This document shows positions 32,995 through 44,806 of a stretch of DNA of 64,000 nucleotides, in pieces. The stretch is from Serratia rhizosphaerae. GTDB lineage: Bacteria > Pseudomonadota > Gammaproteobacteria > Enterobacterales > Enterobacteriaceae. The position numbers and the translations under genes were made by a program. The stretch lies in contig NZ_CP041764.1 in the NCBI RefSeq assembly GCF_009817885.1, positions 434,001 to 498,000 of the forward strand. The letters are read 5' to 3'. Numbering within the stretch: the stretch's first letter is position 1; every line of letters begins with the position of its first letter. The notes beneath the pieces are model-generated. The model had not been told where the DNA came from and did no database searches. It saw nothing but the letters and a program-made list of their open reading frames with translations.

Positions 32995-34644
32995 ATGTTT
33001 TGTGTGCAATGTGAACAAACCATCCGAACCCCGGCCGGCAACGGCTGCGCCTATGCGCAGGGCATGTGCGGCAAAACCGCCGAAACCTCCGATCTGCAGG
33101 ATCTGCTGGTCGCCGCGCTGCAGGGCCTGTCCGCCTGGGCGCTGCAGGCGCGCGCGCTGGGCATTATCGACCACCAGATCGACAGCTTCGCCCCGCGCGC
33201 TTTCTTTTCCACACTGACCAACGTCAACTTCGACTCGGCGCGCATTATCGGCTACGCGCGGGAGACCATCGCGCTGCGCGATACGCTGGCGGCGCGCTGC
33301 CGTCTGCTGGAACCGTCGGTCACGGTCGACCATCCGCTGGCGGCGCTGCAGCTGGCCGGCGATGATATCGACAGCCTGCTGCAACAGGCGGCGCAGTTTG
33401 CTCTCGATCAGGATAAGGTCGAGGTGGGGGACGACGTGCACGGCCTGCGTATGCTGTGCCTGTACGGGCTCAAAGGCGCTGCAGCCTATATGGAGCACGC
33501 CCACGTTCTCGGCCAGTACGATGACGCGATCTATGCCCAGTACCACGGACTGATGGCCTGGTTGGGCACCCAACCGCGCGATGTCGACACCCTGCTGAGC
33601 AATGCCATGGCCATCGGCCACATGAACTTCGGCGTGATGGCGATCCTCGACCGAGGGGAAACCGACGCGTATGGCGATCCGCAGCCCACCTCGGTCAACG
33701 TGCGTCCGGTGGCCGGTAAAGCAATTTTGATTTCCGGCCATGATTTGAAAGACTTACGCATGCTGCTGGAACAGACCGAAGGCCAGGGGGTCAACGTCTA
33801 TACCCACGGCGAAATGCTGCCGGCGCACGGCTATCCGGAACTGAAAAAATTCAAACATCTGGTCGGCAACTACGGCAGCGGCTGGCAAAACCAGCAGGTG
33901 GAGTTCGCCAAATTCCCCGGCCCGATCGTCATGACCTCCAACTGTATTATCGACCCGAACGTCGGCCATTACGGCGACCGTATCTGGACCCGCAGCATCG
34001 TCGGCTGGCCGGGCGTCCATCACCTGGACGGCGATGACTTTTCCGCCATCATCCGCCAGGCGCAGAGCATGGCCGGCTTCCCCTACAGCGAGATAGAGCA
34101 CCTGATCACCGTGGGCTTCGGCCGCCAGACGTTGCTCAACGCCGCCGATACGGTGATCGACCTGGTCAGCCGCAAAAAACTGCGTCATGTGTTTCTGGTC
34201 GGCGGCTGCGACGGCAGCCGCGGTGAACGCAGTTACTACACCGACTTCGCCCGCGCGGTGCCGCAGGACTGCCTGATTATGACGCTGGCATGCGGCAAAT
34301 ACCGCTTTAACAAACTGGATTTCGGCACGCTGGAAGGCCTGCCGCGCCTGCTGGACGTCGGCCAGTGTAATGACGCCTATTCAGCGATTATGCTGGCGGT
34401 AAAACTGGCTGAGAAACTAGGCTGCGGCGTCAACGATCTACCGCTCAGCCTGGTGCTGTCGTGGTTTGAGCAAAAAGCGATCGTCATCCTGCTGACGCTG
34501 CTGGCGCTGGGGGTGAAAAACATCTATACCGGCCCGACCGCGCCGGGCTTCCTGACCGACAACCTGATGGCGATCCTCAACGATAAATTCGGTATGCGTC
34601 CGATCACCACCGTCCAACAGGATCTGCAGGCCATTCTGGGCTGA
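32995..34644 (+). CDS. hcp: Hydroxylamine reductase / hybrid-cluster protein
   Basis: A 549-residue iron-sulfur protein that reduces NO (and hydroxylamine in vitro) and acts as an S-nitrosylase in E. coli. The N-terminal cluster ligands are CVQC then C-x6-C ([12 protein letters not shown]). Hybrid-cluster ligand regions are visible as [30 protein letters not shown] and [12 protein letters not shown] 32995 gives the family N-terminus MFCVQCEQT and follows AAAAGGA; upstream codons to 32947 overlap the NsrR site and are excluded. Confidence 0.98.
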   Translation: MFCVQCEQTIRTPAGNGCAYAQGMCGKTAETSDLQDLLVAALQGLSAWALQARALGIIDHQIDSFAPRAFFSTLTNVNFDSARIIGYARETIALRDTLAARCRLLEPSVTVDHPLAALQLAGDDIDSLLQQAAQFALDQDKVEVGDDVHGLRMLCLYGLKGAAAYMEHAHVLGQYDDAIYAQYHGLMAWLGTQPRDVDTLLSNAMAIGHMNFGVMAILDRGETDAYGDPQPTSVNVRPVAGKAILISGHDLKDLRMLLEQTEGQGVNVYTHGEMLPAHGYPELKKFKHLVGNYGSGWQNQQVEFAKFPGPIVMTSNCIIDPNVGHYGDRIWTRSIVGWPGVHHLDGDDFSAIIRQAQSMAGFPYSEIEHLITVGFGRQTLLNAADTVIDLVSRKKLRHVFLVGGCDGSRGERSYYTDFARAVPQDCLIMTLACGKYRFNKLDFGTLEGLPRLLDVGQCNDAYSAIMLAVKLAEKLGCGVNDLPLSLVLSWFEQKAIVILLTLLALGVKNIYTGPTAPGFLTDNLMAILNDKFGMRPITTVQQDLQAILG

Positions 34645-34698
34645 TTCCGTCATTTTTGCGGGGCGGCAAAATACGCCCCGTCCGCAGTGAGGTGCCTT

Positions 34699-35703
34699 AT
34701 GACCCAACCCCATCCTTTGTGTCCGAACCGCATGCAGGTGCATTCCATCCGGCAGGAAACCGCCGACGTCTGGACGCTGAACCTGATCTGCCACGATTTT
34801 TACCCTTATCAGCCCGGTCAGTTCGCGCTGGTAAGCATCCGCAACAGCGAAGATACCCTGCGCGCCTATACCCTCTCTTCCTCACCGGGGCTCAGCCCGT
34901 TCCTCAGCATCAGCGTCCGCTGCCTGCCGGACGGCGTCGGCTCGCGCTGGCTGACGCAGGAAGTACGCCCCGGCAATACCCTGTGGCTGTCCGACGCGCA
35001 GGGCGAGTTCAGCTGCGTGCAGCACCCCGCCGAACGCTATTTAATGCTGGCCGCCGGCTGCGGCGTCACGCCGATTATCTCGATGTGCCGCTGGCTGGCG
35101 GCGAACCGCCCGGCGTGCGATGTGCAGGTGATCTTCAGCGTCCGCAGCCCGGAGGCGGTGATCTTCGCCGAACAGTGGCGACAGCTGTGCGCCGCACACC
35201 CGTCGCTGAAACTGACGCTGATGGTCGAACACCGTGCGCAGCCCGGTTTTCTCAGCGGACGCATCAGCGACGCGGTACTGCGGCAGCACGTACCAGATAT
35301 CGCCGAACGCCGGGTGATGACCTGCGGCCCGGTCCCCTATATGGCGCAGGTTGAACAGCTGTGCCTGGCGCTGGGCGTACCGCCCGCACGCCTGCATAAA
35401 GAGCAGTTTCACACGCCGGCGGAAAACGCCGGGCAAGCGGACAATACGCTGGCGCTGCGCATCGGCCGGCCGCTGCGTGAGTTCCGCGTACCGGTCGGCA
35501 GCACGCTGCTGGCGGCGCTGGAATCCCATCGGTTGCCGGTAACCGCCGCCTGCCGTGCCGGCGTCTGCGGCTCCTGCAAAACCCGCGTGCTCGACGGCGA
35601 CTACACCACCAGCAGCACCATGACGCTGACGCCGGAAGAGATCGCCCAGGGTTACGTACTGGCCTGCAGCTGCCAACTGCACGGCGACGTCACCCTCGCC
35701 TGA
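34699..35703 (+). CDS. hcr: NADH oxidoreductase Hcr
   Basis: A 334-residue electron donor to Hcp. The FAD-binding RAYTLSS motif is near residue 55, and the NAD-binding AAGCGVTPIISM follows. The C-terminal 2Fe-2S ferredoxin domain has CRAGVCGSCKT and a final LACSC. It sits 54 bp after hcp, the usual operon. ATG 34699 is preceded by GAGGTG. A small GC hairpin lies in the gap. Confidence 0.96.
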   Translation: MTQPHPLCPNRMQVHSIRQETADVWTLNLICHDFYPYQPGQFALVSIRNSEDTLRAYTLSSSPGLSPFLSISVRCLPDGVGSRWLTQEVRPGNTLWLSDAQGEFSCVQHPAERYLMLAAGCGVTPIISMCRWLAANRPACDVQVIFSVRSPEAVIFAEQWRQLCAAHPSLKLTLMVEHRAQPGFLSGRISDAVLRQHVPDIAERRVMTCGPVPYMAQVEQLCLALGVPPARLHKEQFHTPAENAGQADNTLALRIGRPLREFRVPVGSTLLAALESHRLPVTAACRAGVCGSCKTRVLDGDYTTSSTMTLTPEEIAQGYVLACSCQLHGDVTLA

Positions 35704-35851
35704 TCCCGCGCCCCGTTTTTCGCGGGGCACTTATTGGCGAAAACTATTCCTCATCCCGTTCTATTTTAATCCCCGAAGCTTGCTAAGCTGAGAAGACCTT
35801 TTATATCCCCGCCGTTAAACGCCGGGGATACCACCATCACTGGGGGGAACC

Positions 35852-37573
35852 ATGAAGCAAACCGTAGCGACATTGATTGCCAAAACCCTGGACCAGGCGG
35901 GCATCAAACGCATTTGGGGCGTCACCGGCGACTCGCTGAACGGCCTGAGCGACAGCCTGCACCGCATGGGAACGATTGAATGGCTGGGCACTCGCCACGA
36001 GGAAGTGGCCGCCTTCGCCGCCGGCGCAGAGGCGCAGCTGACCGGCCAGCTGGCGGTGTGCGCCGGCTCCTGCGGGCCGGGCAACCTGCATCTGATCAAC
36101 GGCTTGTTCGACTGCCACCGCAATCACGTGCCGGTTCTGGCGATCGCCGCCCATATTCCTTCCAGCGAGATCGGTAGCGGCTACTTCCAGGAAACCCATC
36201 CGCAGGAGCTGTTCCGCGAGTGCAGCCACTACTGTGAGCTGGTCTCCAACCCGGAACAGCTGCCGCGCGTGCTGGAGATTGCCATGCGCAAGGCGATCCT
36301 TAACCGTGGCGTATCGGTGGTGGTTCTGCCCGGCGACGTGGCGCTGCGCATGGCGCCGGAAGACGCCGAGGTGGTCTGGCAGACCCCGGCGCTGCCGCTG
36401 GTGCAGCCGCCGATGAGCGAGCTTAACCGGCTGGCGGAAACGCTGAACGGAGCGAAAAATATTACCCTGATGTGCGGCAGCGGCTGCGCCGGCGCCCATG
36501 ATGAAGTGGTGAAACTGGCCGAACTGCTGCAGGCGCCGATCGTGCATGCGCTACGCGGCAAAGAGCATATTGAGTGGGACAACCCGTACAGCGTCGGCAT
36601 GACCGGTCTGATCGGTTTCTCCTCCGGCTATCACGCCATGATGAATGCCGACACGCTGGTGCTGCTCGGCACCCAGTTCCCCTACCGTGCCTTTTATCCC
36701 ACCAACGCCACGATCATTCAGGTGGATATCAACCCCGGCAGCATCGGCGCGCACTGCCCGGTAAATATGGCGCTAGTGGGCGATATAAAAACCACCCTTT
36801 CCGCCCTGTTGCCGCAGTTGGAGGCCAAGAACGACGCCAAATTCCTGAATAAGGCGCTGGAGCACTACCGCACCGCGCGTCAGGATCTCGACAGCCTGGC
36901 AACCTGCAACGATAGTCAGCCAATTCACCCGCAGTATCTGGCGCAGCAAATCAGCCGCCATGCCGACGACGACGCCATTTTCACCTGTGACGTCGGCACG
37001 CCTACCGTTTGGGCGGCCCGCTACCTGCAGATGAACGGTAAACGCCGGTTGCTTGGTTCGTTTAACCACGGCTCCATGGCCAACGCGATGCCGCAGGCCA
37101 TCGGCGCTCAGGCCACCGCGCCGGATAAACAGGTGGTGGCGCTGTGCGGTGACGGCGGCTTTACCATGCTGATGGGCGACTTCTTATCGCTGGCGCAGCT
37201 GCAGCTGCCGGTCAAAGTGGTGGTGTTCAATAACAGCGTACTGGGATTTGTGGCGATGGAGATGAAAGCCGGCGGCTACCTGACCGACGGCACCGATCTG
37301 CATAACCCTGATTTTGCCGCCATCGCCAACGCGGCCGGCATTAAAGGCTTCCGGGTTGAAAAAGCCTCAGAGCTGGATGGCGCTCTGCAGGAGATGCTGG
37401 CGCACCCCGGTCCGGCGCTGCTGGACGTGGTGACCGCCAAACAGGAGCTGGCGATGCCGCCGCAGATCAAATTCGAACAGGCCAAAGGGTTCAGCCTGTA
37501 TATGCTGCGCGCCATCATTAACGGCCGCGGCGACGAAGTGGTCGAACTGGCCAAAACCAACTGGCGGCGTTAA
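35852..37573 (+). CDS. poxB: Pyruvate dehydrogenase (quinone) / pyruvate oxidase
   Basis: A 573-residue peripheral membrane flavoenzyme that decarboxylates pyruvate to acetate and CO2 and passes electrons to ubiquinone. TPP domain N-terminal half: [17 protein letters not shown]. The C-terminal TPP motif is [18 protein letters not shown]...FNN. The last ~23 residues ([15 protein letters not shown] on) form the lipid-binding amphipathic helix. Hairpins at about 35706-35728 and 35804-35830 lie upstream. In E. coli it is RpoS-dependent. Confidence 0.97.
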   Translation: MKQTVATLIAKTLDQAGIKRIWGVTGDSLNGLSDSLHRMGTIEWLGTRHEEVAAFAAGAEAQLTGQLAVCAGSCGPGNLHLINGLFDCHRNHVPVLAIAAHIPSSEIGSGYFQETHPQELFRECSHYCELVSNPEQLPRVLEIAMRKAILNRGVSVVVLPGDVALRMAPEDAEVVWQTPALPLVQPPMSELNRLAETLNGAKNITLMCGSGCAGAHDEVVKLAELLQAPIVHALRGKEHIEWDNPYSVGMTGLIGFSSGYHAMMNADTLVLLGTQFPYRAFYPTNATIIQVDINPGSIGAHCPVNMALVGDIKTTLSALLPQLEAKNDAKFLNKALEHYRTARQDLDSLATCNDSQPIHPQYLAQQISRHADDDAIFTCDVGTPTVWAARYLQMNGKRRLLGSFNHGSMANAMPQAIGAQATAPDKQVVALCGDGGFTMLMGDFLSLAQLQLPVKVVVFNNSVLGFVAMEMKAGGYLTDGTDLHNPDFAAIANAAGIKGFRVEKASELDGALQEMLAHPGPALLDVVTAKQELAMPPQIKFEQAKGFSLYMLRAIINGRGDEVVELAKTNWRR

Positions 37574-37630
37574 TCCGCCCTGTCGGCGACGCAGCCTGCT
37601 GCGTCGCCCTTCACCATTGCAAGGATACTC

Positions 37631-38647
37631 ATGCTGATCGATCTCCGCAGCGATACCGTCACGCAACCCACGCCCGCCATGCGCCAGGCGATGGCCAGTG
37701 CCGAAGTCGGCGACGACGTTTACGGCGATGACCCCACGGTCAACGCGCTACAACATGAAGCGGCGCGGCTGGCCGGCAAAGAGGCGGCGCTGTTTTTACC
37801 CAGCGGCACCCAGGCCAATCTGGTGGCGCTGCTCAGCCACTGCCAGCGCGGCGATGAATACCTCGTCGGCCAGCAGGCGCATAACTACAAATATGAAGCC
37901 GGCGGCGCGGCGGTGCTGGGCGGCATTCAGCCGCAGCCGATCGAAGCCGACGACGACGGCACGCTGCCGCTGGACAACGTTGCCGCCGCCATCAAACCCG
38001 ACGATATTCACTTTGCCCGCAGCCGGCTGCTCAGCCTGGAGAACACCATCAGCGGTAAGGTACTGCCGCTCGCCTATCTGGAACAGGCGTGGCAGTTCAG
38101 CCGCGAGCGGCGGCTGGCGCTGCATATCGACGGCGCGCGCATTTTCAACGCCGCGGTGGCGCTCAACGTGCCGCTGCACAAGATTGTGCAATACTGCGAT
38201 ACCTTCACCCTCTGCCTGTCCAAAGGCCTCGGCGCGCCGGTGGGATCGCTGCTGTGCGGCAGCGCCGAATTTATTCAGCGCGCCATTCGCTGGCGCAAAA
38301 TGACCGGCGGCGGCCTGCGTCAGGCCGGCATTCTGGCGGCGGCGGGCCGCTATGCGTTAGAAAATAACGTCGCCCGGCTGCAGGAGGATCACGACAACGC
38401 CCGCTGGCTGGAACAGCAGCTGCGCGATCTCGGGCTCACGATCGTCGAACCGGGCGCCCAGACCAACATACTGTATATCCGTCAGTCCGCCGAACAGGCG
38501 GCGCAGCTCGGCCCGTGGATGCGCGAGCGCGGCGTGCTGATCGGCAGCGGGCCGCTGACGCGTCTTGTCACCCACCTCGATGTCAGCCGGCAGGATCTGC
38601 AGCAAATGGTCGAGCTATGGCGCGAGTTTTTACAACGGCACGGCTGA
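37631..38647 (+). CDS. ltaE: Low-specificity L-threonine aldolase
   Basis: A 338-residue PLP enzyme splitting L-threonine and L-allo-threonine to glycine and acetaldehyde. The N-terminus [21 protein letters not shown] is diagnostic, and the PLP lysine lies in [12 protein letters not shown] near residue 197. It follows poxB by 57 bp in the same direction, as in E. coli, and may share its transcript. AAGGA precedes the ATG. Confidence 0.97.
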   Translation: MLIDLRSDTVTQPTPAMRQAMASAEVGDDVYGDDPTVNALQHEAARLAGKEAALFLPSGTQANLVALLSHCQRGDEYLVGQQAHNYKYEAGGAAVLGGIQPQPIEADDDGTLPLDNVAAAIKPDDIHFARSRLLSLENTISGKVLPLAYLEQAWQFSRERRLALHIDGARIFNAAVALNVPLHKIVQYCDTFTLCLSKGLGAPVGSLLCGSAEFIQRAIRWRKMTGGGLRQAGILAAAGRYALENNVARLQEDHDNARWLEQQLRDLGLTIVEPGAQTNILYIRQSAEQAAQLGPWMRERGVLIGSGPLTRLVTHLDVSRQDLQQMVELWREFLQRHG

Positions 38648-38667
38648 GGCGAGTTTCTCCTCGCGGG

Positions 38668-39012
38668 TTAGAGGAAGCGGCCGTATACGGCGTACCACAC
38701 CGCGCCGCACGCCGCCACGTTGAGCAGGACGCTGACGATAAACCAGGTTTTAAACGGCTGTTTCTGCGTCTTGTGCCGGAACAGCCGCTGGCCGCACAGC
38801 GCCCCCGGCCAGCCGCCGATCAAGCCAAACGTCAGCAGCGTGATTTCCGGCACCCGTTGCCAGGCTTTGATCGCCGCCAGCTTATCGGCGCCATACAGCG
38901 CCAGCGTCAGCCCATTCAGCAGCAACAACCCCGCCCACCAGGGATGCGGAAGAAATGCGCTAACCGCCAGGGTTAACGCCAACAAACCATAACACACCGC
39001 ATTAAGCCGCAT
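38668..39012 (-). CDS. DUF1294 family inner-membrane protein
   Basis: A 114-residue protein with about four hydrophobic segments and the family core YGADKLAAIKAWQRVPE...LLTFGLIGGWPGALCGQRLFRHKTQKQPF. DUF1294 domains also occur fused to cold-shock domains; the function is unknown. It is convergent with ltaE (20 bp between stops) and not in the E. coli order at this place. Confidence 0.82.
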   Translation of the reverse strand: MRLNAVCYGLLALTLAVSAFLPHPWWAGLLLLNGLTLALYGADKLAAIKAWQRVPEITLLTFGLIGGWPGALCGQRLFRHKTQKQPFKTWFIVSVLLNVAACGAVWYAVYGRFL

Positions 39013-39178
39013 GATTCACTCCTGCTAAAGCAACGGCGCGTAGTGTGACGCCTGCGACGGGTCGTTGCAATACGCCATTTATCCCTACAAAAAGTGCATT
39101 TATAGCCCAATTTTGGCATGCTATAACCTACAGCATTCAGGATACCGTTCCCTACTTTCACTGCATAAGGTCGTGCTG

Positions 39179-40618
39179 ATGAGCCATCAACGTATTCTGG
39201 TCCTTGGCGCCAGCGGTTATATCGGGCAGAACCTGATCCCCCACCTGACGGCGCAGGGGCATGAGGTTATTGCCGCCGCCCGTCGTCTTGAATGGCTGCA
39301 GGCGCAAAACTGGCCGCATGTGCACTGCCAGTACGTCGACGTCTGTCAGCCGGACACGCTGCCGCCGGCGCTGTGGCAGATCGATACGCTCTACTATCTG
39401 GTTCACGGCATGGGCGACGGCCGCGACTTTATTGAAAAAGAGCGCCAGGCGGCGCAGAACCTGCGTGACGCCCTGCGCCAGTCCGGCGTCAGGCAAGTGA
39501 TCTTCCTGGGTGCGCTGCAGCCGCAGAAGGACAGCTCGCCGCACCTGATCGCCCGCCGTCTTACCGGAGAAATTCTGCGCCAGAGCGGCATTCCGGTCAC
39601 TGAACTGCGCGCCGGCATTATCGTCGGGCCGGGTTCAGCGGCGTTCGAAGTGATGCGCGACATGGTCTATAACCTGCCGCTGCTGACGCCGCCGCGCTGG
39701 GTGCGTTCAAAGTCTTCCCCGATAGCCCTGCCGAACCTGCTGACCTATCTGAGTGAACTGCTGCGGCACCCGGCCGACGATCACCGCACTTTCGACGCGG
39801 CGGGGCCGGAATACATCAGCTATCAGACCATGCTCAAACGTTTTATTGCCATCAGCGGCCGCAGACGCTGGCTGATCCCGATCCCGCTGCCGACGCGCCT
39901 TATCTCGGTCTGGTTCATCAGCCTGATCACCTCGGTGCCCACCTCGATCGCCCGCGCGCTGATCCAGGGGCTAAAGCACGATCTGCCCGCCGACGGCCGG
40001 CCGCTGCAGGCATTGATCCCACAGCCGCTGCAAACCTTTGATGAAGCGGTGAAAGAGACCCTGCAGCGCGAAGCGGAAATAACAGACAGCGCCGACTGGG
40101 GCTACGATCCGGCCGCGCGGGCGCGCTGGCGGCCGGGGTACGGCTTTTACCCGAAACAGGCCGGCCATACGCTGGAGACGCAGGCCTCGGCGGCCGCCCT
40201 TTGGCAGGTGGTGCAGCAGCTGGGCGGCAAAGAGGGCTACTTCTACGCCAACCCGCTCTGGCAAATCCGCGCGCGCATGGACGACCTGCTCGGCAACGGA
40301 GTGATCTATGGCCGCCCGCCGCGCCGGACGCTGCAGCTCGGCGATATGATTGACGGCTGGAAGGTGATCGCTCTGCAGCCGGAACGCCAGCTCTCCCTGC
40401 TGTTCGGCATGAAGGCGCCCGGCCTTGGCCGGCTGACGTTCAGCATCAGGGATTACGGTAACCGCCGCACCCTCGACGTGCGCGCCTGGTGGCACCCGGC
40501 CGGCTTTAGCGGCTTGCTTTACTGGTTCGCCATGATGCCGGCCCACCTGTTTATTTTCCGTGGCATGGCCAAACGGATCGTCCGGCTGGCGGAGCAGGAA
40601 GACCACAATTTGCCGTAA
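39179..40618 (+). CDS. ybjT: NAD(P)-binding SDR-type protein YbjT
   Basis: A 479-residue protein. The N-terminal Rossmann domain has [13 protein letters not shown]; the atypical-SDR continuation carries [10 protein letters not shown] and FLGALQP. The C-terminal ~180 residues match DUF2867, a START/SRPBCC-like cavity domain ([20 protein letters not shown]). Function is unproven. ATG 39179 gives the family start [10 protein letters not shown]; the open frame upstream to 39065 is not family-like. It precedes ybjS. Confidence 0.92.
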   Translation: MSHQRILVLGASGYIGQNLIPHLTAQGHEVIAAARRLEWLQAQNWPHVHCQYVDVCQPDTLPPALWQIDTLYYLVHGMGDGRDFIEKERQAAQNLRDALRQSGVRQVIFLGALQPQKDSSPHLIARRLTGEILRQSGIPVTELRAGIIVGPGSAAFEVMRDMVYNLPLLTPPRWVRSKSSPIALPNLLTYLSELLRHPADDHRTFDAAGPEYISYQTMLKRFIAISGRRRWLIPIPLPTRLISVWFISLITSVPTSIARALIQGLKHDLPADGRPLQALIPQPLQTFDEAVKETLQREAEITDSADWGYDPAARARWRPGYGFYPKQAGHTLETQASAAALWQVVQQLGGKEGYFYANPLWQIRARMDDLLGNGVIYGRPPRRTLQLGDMIDGWKVIALQPERQLSLLFGMKAPGLGRLTFSIRDYGNRRTLDVRAWWHPAGFSGLLYWFAMMPAHLFIFRGMAKRIVRLAEQEDHNLP

Positions 40619-40773
40619 CGTTGTTCATTTGTCGATCGACCGCACAGTTTACCGCGGTGGATCGTCCCTTTCCGATTGCATAGCGCCCAAAATCACGAAA
40701 GAATGGCACCTTATTTGCTGGGAAACGGCAATACGCCGCCAGCGCTTTGTTTTTTGGCGAGAAAGAGTGTGTT

Positions 40774-41784
40774 ATGAAGGTATTGGTCACCGGTGCAAGC
40801 AGTGGATTAGGCCGTAACGCCGTTGAATATCTGCGTCGCCAGGGCATACAAGTGTGTGCCACCGGCCACAACCGGGCCATGGGTCGCCTGTTGGAAAAAA
40901 TGGGCGCCGAATTCATTCAGGCCGACCTCACCAACCTGGTTTCCTCACAGGCGAAGGCGATGCTGGCGGATGTGGACGTGCTGTGGCACTGCTCCAGCTT
41001 CACCTCCCCCTGGGGCACCGAAGAGGCCTTTGAGCTGGCCAACGTGCGCGCCACCCGCCGTCTGGGCGAATGGGCGGCGGCATACGGCGTCTCGCAATTT
41101 ATCCATATCTCTTCACCGGCGATCTACTTCGACTACCACCACCACCGCGATATCCCGGAAGATTTCCGCCCGGTGCGCTACGCCAATGAGTTCGCCCGCA
41201 GCAAGGCGGCCGGTGAGCAGGTCATCCAGCGGCTGGCGCTCGCCAACCCGCAGACCCACTTCACCATTTTACGCCCTCAGGGGCTGTTCGGGCCGCACGA
41301 TAACGTGATGCTGCCGCGCCTGCTGCATATGATCAAGCACTACGGCAATCTGCTGCTGCCGCGCGGCGGTGCGGCGATGGTGGATATGACCTATCTGGAA
41401 AACGCAGTGCACGCCATGTGGCTGGCGACCATGAAGCAGGATACACCGTCCGGCCGCGCCTATAACATCACCAACCAGCAGCCGCAGCCGCTGCGCAATG
41501 TGGTGCAGCTGTTGATCGACGAGTTGGGCATGAAGTGCCGCATTCGTTCCGTCCCCTACGCCATGCTCGATATGATGGCGCGCGGTATGGAAAAGCTCGG
41601 CAGCAAGAGCGAAAAAGAGCCGGTACTCACCCACTACGGCGTCGCCAAGCTCAACTTCGACCTGACGCTGGACACCAGCCGCGCGCAGCAGGAACTGGAT
41701 TATCGGCCGGTGGTGTCGCTGGAAGAAGGCGTAATGCGCACCGCGCGCTGGCTGAAAGAGCACGGCAAGCTGCACGGCCTATAA
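40774..41784 (+). CDS. ybjS: NAD-dependent epimerase/SDR family protein YbjS
   Basis: A 336-residue extended-SDR protein resembling 3-beta-HSD-like enzymes. The cofactor loop is [15 protein letters not shown] at the N-terminus; [14 protein letters not shown] and the active-site region [12 protein letters not shown] follow. The usual YxxxK reads FARSK, as I recall for E. coli YbjS, so it is a family feature rather than damage. ATG 40774 gives [13 protein letters not shown]. Its last bases overlap the end of convergent amiD by 6 bp. Confidence 0.92.
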   Translation: MKVLVTGASSGLGRNAVEYLRRQGIQVCATGHNRAMGRLLEKMGAEFIQADLTNLVSSQAKAMLADVDVLWHCSSFTSPWGTEEAFELANVRATRRLGEWAAAYGVSQFIHISSPAIYFDYHHHRDIPEDFRPVRYANEFARSKAAGEQVIQRLALANPQTHFTILRPQGLFGPHDNVMLPRLLHMIKHYGNLLLPRGGAAMVDMTYLENAVHAMWLATMKQDTPSGRAYNITNQQPQPLRNVVQLLIDELGMKCRIRSVPYAMLDMMARGMEKLGSKSEKEPVLTHYGVAKLNFDLTLDTSRAQQELDYRPVVSLEEGVMRTARWLKEHGKLHGL

Positions 41785-42609
41785 GCCGTGGTATTTATGC
41801 AGTAACGCGTCGATAATCGCCTCGCTTTCCGCATCCGGCTCGCCACGGTAATCGGCGGGCCGAAAATGCATTTGGAATGCCGCCAGCACCCTTTTCTGTT
41901 GCCGCTCATCCCACTGCGGGTCAATACCGTAGCCATAGCGCGCCAGCTTATCGAGCAACGCCGACAGCGCCACCGGCGCATGGGGATCGCGCCCCGCCAG
42001 ATAACGCTGCACATCCGTCTGCTCCGGCCAGGCGCCGATGCCGGCTTCCGCCAGAGTTTTCCAGGGGAACAACGGGCCGGGATCCTGCTTGCGCTGCGGC
42101 GCAATATCGCTGTGGCCGACGACATCCACCGGCTGAATATCGTAGCGGCGAATAATATCGCGGCTTAAGGGGATCAGCAGCGCAATCTGTTCGGCGCTGT
42201 AAGGCTGCCAGCGGGTGAATAACATGCTGCGGCTGAAGCCGCGGTTGACGATCTCAATGCCGATCGAGGTGTCATTCAGCTGGGTACGGCCGCGCCAGCT
42301 GCTGGCTCCGGCGTGCCAGGCGCGCATCGACTCCGGCACCAGCTGATAAACCGTCGGCCTGGCGTACTCGCGCCGCGGATGGGCCGGCAGCAAGTAGTGG
42401 GCGCTGACGTGCTCGTCGGTCAGCGTCTTCAGCGAGGTATGGAGATCTTCCGCCGTATAGTGCATCACCAGAAAACGAATGCGCTGGTCGGCGCCCTGCG
42501 CCTGGTGCAACGTTTCCAGCTGATAGTCGCCGCGGTCGACGGTGGTGCCCGGCCCTGAAGCCTGGCAGCCCGCCAGCAGCACCGCGACGATCCCTATCCA
42601 TCTAGCCAT
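41779..42609 (-). CDS. amiD: N-acetylmuramoyl-L-alanine amidase AmiD (lipoprotein)
   Basis: 276 residues, equal to E. coli AmiD. A lipoprotein signal with lipobox LLAGC (Cys ~15) predicts lipidation. The Zn-dependent amidase_2 domain has LVMHYTAED and [21 protein letters not shown], which supply the zinc histidines and catalytic residues. A C-terminal peptidoglycan-binding-like domain follows ([14 protein letters not shown]). It cleaves the amide bond between MurNAc and the stem peptide, including anhydro forms. Confidence 0.96.
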   Translation of the reverse strand: MARWIGIVAVLLAGCQASGPGTTVDRGDYQLETLHQAQGADQRIRFLVMHYTAEDLHTSLKTLTDEHVSAHYLLPAHPRREYARPTVYQLVPESMRAWHAGASSWRGRTQLNDTSIGIEIVNRGFSRSMLFTRWQPYSAEQIALLIPLSRDIIRRYDIQPVDVVGHSDIAPQRKQDPGPLFPWKTLAEAGIGAWPEQTDVQRYLAGRDPHAPVALSALLDKLARYGYGIDPQWDERQQKRVLAAFQMHFRPADYRGEPDAESEAIIDALLHKYHGL

Positions 42610-42629
42610 GCTTCACTCCTTGTGGCACG

Positions 42630-42654
42630 CAAAGCCCGGCGCACGCGCCGGGCT
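42630..42654. terminator. GC-rich hairpin between ybjQ and amiD
   Basis: AGCCCGGCGC pairs with GCGCCGGGCT around 42631-42653, just past the ybjQ stop on the minus strand. It is followed there by TTTGCG, a weak U-tract. Confidence 0.5.
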
Positions 42655-42662
42655 GACAGATC

Positions 42663-42986
42663 TTAACGGCTGATTTTTACCGCCGTGCCGCTGACGCTGA
42701 CCATCAACATGCTGCTGTCCTTACCCACCGTTTCATAGTCGATGTCCACCCCGACCACCGCATTGGCGCCCAGCTCCTTTGCCTGCTCCTCCAGTTCTTT
42801 AAACGCGATCTGGCGCGCCTTACGCAGCTCTTTTTCATAAGCGCCGGAACGGCCGCCGACGATATCACGCACGCCGGCGAAAAAGTCACGGAAAATGTTG
42901 GCGCCCAAAATCGCCTCACCGGTGACGACGCCGCAGTATTCGGTAATGGTGAACCCTTCCAGGGTCGGGGTAGTAGAAATTTGCAT
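42663..42986 (-). CDS. ybjQ: UPF0145 (YbjQ) family protein
   Basis: 107 residues, equal to E. coli YbjQ. The conserved core reads [20 protein letters not shown] then [14 protein letters not shown], and the C-terminus has [14 protein letters not shown]. Family members form small oligomeric rings; the function is unknown. ATG 42986 has AAGGAG upstream on the minus strand; the longer open frame to 43298 runs into the divergent ybjP promoter region. Confidence 0.92.
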   Translation of the reverse strand: MQISTTPTLEGFTITEYCGVVTGEAILGANIFRDFFAGVRDIVGGRSGAYEKELRKARQIAFKELEEQAKELGANAVVGVDIDYETVGKDSSMLMVSVSGTAVKISR

Positions 42987-43236
42987 CAAAAACTCCTTGC
43001 TTGATTCATGGTCGTGCTCGCCAGGATAATAGGCGCAGTCTGCCGTTACCGGGAAAAACCGGACAACCCAGTGTAACTCACGCGGATACAGCTTCAAGCC
43101 TGCAAAAAATATGACCGCCGGTTTTACAGTATGTTCTGAAAGCGGATGGCACAGAGTACGAATGCAAGGCTGAAAAACGCATTTATACTGTAAGCTATTG
43201 CTCTTCATGGTAGAGACTTTCACATAAGGTAGTGAG

Positions 43237-43785
43237 ATGAAAACAAAAACGATTGCGGCTGTTTTACCTTTAGCACTGGCGCTGAGCGCCTGTACCACCG
43301 TAGAACCGGCTTATAAGGACATCGGCGCGCGCAGCGGCGCATGCATTGAAGGCGGCCCGGACAGCGTGGCGCAGAAATTTTACGATCTGCGTCTGGAACA
43401 GGGCAGTACCACACTGCCGGACAGCAACCGCCTGGCGCAACTGCAGCCTTACCTGAGCCAGCCTCTGTATCAGGAACTGCTGGGCGCTAACCAGAAAGCG
43501 GCGCCGCAGACCGGCGCTGGCGCACTGTTCACCGGCAATGCCGAAGGCGCCACCAGCGCCAGCGTAGCCAGCGCGTCTTCCATCCCGAATACCGACGCCA
43601 AGAACATCCCGCTGCGCGTACAGCTGAGCTATAAGAAAGATGGCGACAGCAGCGCCAAAGAGTGGCAGAACGAGGTGCTGATGGTGCGCGAAGGCACCTG
43701 CTGGGTGGTGGATGATATCCGCTACCTGAACGTGCCGCAGCACGCCGCCAGCGGCACGCTGCGCCAGGTGCTGGAACACGACTGA
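43237..43785 (+). CDS. ybjP: Lipoprotein YbjP
   Basis: 182 residues with a lipoprotein signal (lipobox ALSAC, Cys ~20) and then TTVEPAYKD, as in E. coli YbjP. The conserved C-terminal part NIPLRVQL...[10 protein letters not shown] and GTLRQVLE is kept; the middle (residues ~60-115) is longer than in E. coli, with an Ala/Ser-rich insert. It lies just upstream of artP, as in E. coli. Function unknown; envelope location inferred. Confidence 0.9.
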   Translation: MKTKTIAAVLPLALALSACTTVEPAYKDIGARSGACIEGGPDSVAQKFYDLRLEQGSTTLPDSNRLAQLQPYLSQPLYQELLGANQKAAPQTGAGALFTGNAEGATSASVASASSIPNTDAKNIPLRVQLSYKKDGDSSAKEWQNEVLMVREGTCWVVDDIRYLNVPQHAASGTLRQVLEHD

Positions 43786-43795
43786 TTGCTCTCCC

Positions 43796-43819
43796 CGGCC
43801 GGCGCCGCGTCGCCGGCCG
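43796..43819. terminator. Hairpin after ybjP
   Basis: CGGCCGGCG and CGCCGGCCG form a perfect 9-bp stem with a 6-nt loop 10 bp past the ybjP stop. The tail ATTAACC lacks a strong U-run. Confidence 0.5.
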
Positions 43820-43958
43820 ATTAACCACCTTGATTTCGCTCATTTTTTGAGCGAACACATCAAATTCGCTAGCCACTTCACACACTGCGCGACAAACCGC
43901 CCCTTCCCGCTTGCACTGCGGTATGTTGTGCTATTCTTTTACTATCCCGCCGTACATT

Positions 43959-43997
43959 AATAAATTTTAACTCACAATGATTGCATAAGTATTCTGT
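43959..43997 (+). promoter_or_regulatory. Tandem ARG boxes (ArgR operator) upstream of artP
   Basis: Two 18-bp boxes separated by 3 bp: 43959-43976 (AATAAATTTTAACTCACA) and 43980-43997 (ATTGCATAAGTATTCTGT). Each matches about 10 of the 12 defined positions of the ARG box WNTGAATWWWWATTCANW. The 3-bp spacing is that used by ArgR hexamers in E. coli. Arginine-dependent repression of artPIQM is inferred. Confidence 0.75.
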
Positions 43998-44041
43998 GGA
44001 AGTTAACATTTGCGGCATCAATGTCTATTCAATTCCAGCGC

Positions 44042-44770
44042 ATGAGTATTCAACTAAAAAATATAAATTGCTTTTACGGCGCACACCAGGCGCTGTTTGA
44101 CATCACGCTGGATTGCCCAGCAGGGGAAACCTTAGTGCTGCTTGGCCCAAGCGGCGCGGGGAAAAGTTCATTGCTGCGGGTGTTGAACCTGTTGGAAATG
44201 CCGCGTTCCGGCCAGTTGCAGATCGCCGGCAACCAGTTTGACTTTAAGCAGTCGCCGGGCGAAAAAGCCATCCGCGAACTGCGCCAAAACGTCGGCATGG
44301 TATTCCAGCAGTACAACCTGTGGCCTCACCTGACCGTAGTGCAAAACCTGATAGAAGCGCCGTGCCGCGTGCTGGGCCTGAGCAAGGCGCAGGCGATGGC
44401 GCGTGCCGACAAACTGCTCAAGCGTCTGCGCCTGAGCGATTTTGCCGATCGCTTTCCGCTGCATCTGTCCGGCGGCCAGCAACAGCGCGTCGCCATTGCC
44501 CGCGCGCTGATGATGGAGCCGCAGGTTCTGCTGTTTGATGAGCCGACCGCCGCACTGGATCCGGAAATCACCGCGCAGATCGTCAGTATTATTCGCGAGC
44601 TGGCCGGCACCGGCATTACCCAGGTGATCGTCACCCACGAGGTAGAAGTGGCGCGCAAGACCGCCAGCCGCGTGGTGTACATGGAAAACGGCCGCATCGT
44701 GGAACAGGGTGACGCCAGCCGCTTCGCGCAGCCGCAAACCAGCGAATTCGCCAGTTATTTATCACACTAA
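44042..44770 (+). CDS. artP: Arginine ABC transporter ATP-binding protein ArtP
   Basis: 242 residues from ATG 44042, the E. coli length. Walker A is [12 protein letters not shown] near residue 35, signature [15 protein letters not shown], Walker [16 protein letters not shown]-loop VTHE. It energises arginine uptake with ArtQ/ArtM. An in-frame ATG at 44021 would add seven residues (MSIQFQR) that partly repeat the MSIQLKN start; neither has a strong ribosome site, and family length favours 44042. Confidence 0.95.
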   Translation: MSIQLKNINCFYGAHQALFDITLDCPAGETLVLLGPSGAGKSSLLRVLNLLEMPRSGQLQIAGNQFDFKQSPGEKAIRELRQNVGMVFQQYNLWPHLTVVQNLIEAPCRVLGLSKAQAMARADKLLKRLRLSDFADRFPLHLSGGQQQRVAIARALMMEPQVLLFDEPTAALDPEITAQIVSIIRELAGTGITQVIVTHEVEVARKTASRVVYMENGRIVEQGDASRFAQPQTSEFASYLSH

Positions 44771-44806
44771 TTTTTCTACACCAGACCAGTTTTAGGGGAG
44801 TTTGCG

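Noticed and set aside
40774..41784. ybjS as inactivated because YxxxK reads FARSK
   Set aside because: As I recall, the E. coli homologue has the same sequence, so it is a family trait and not a mutation.
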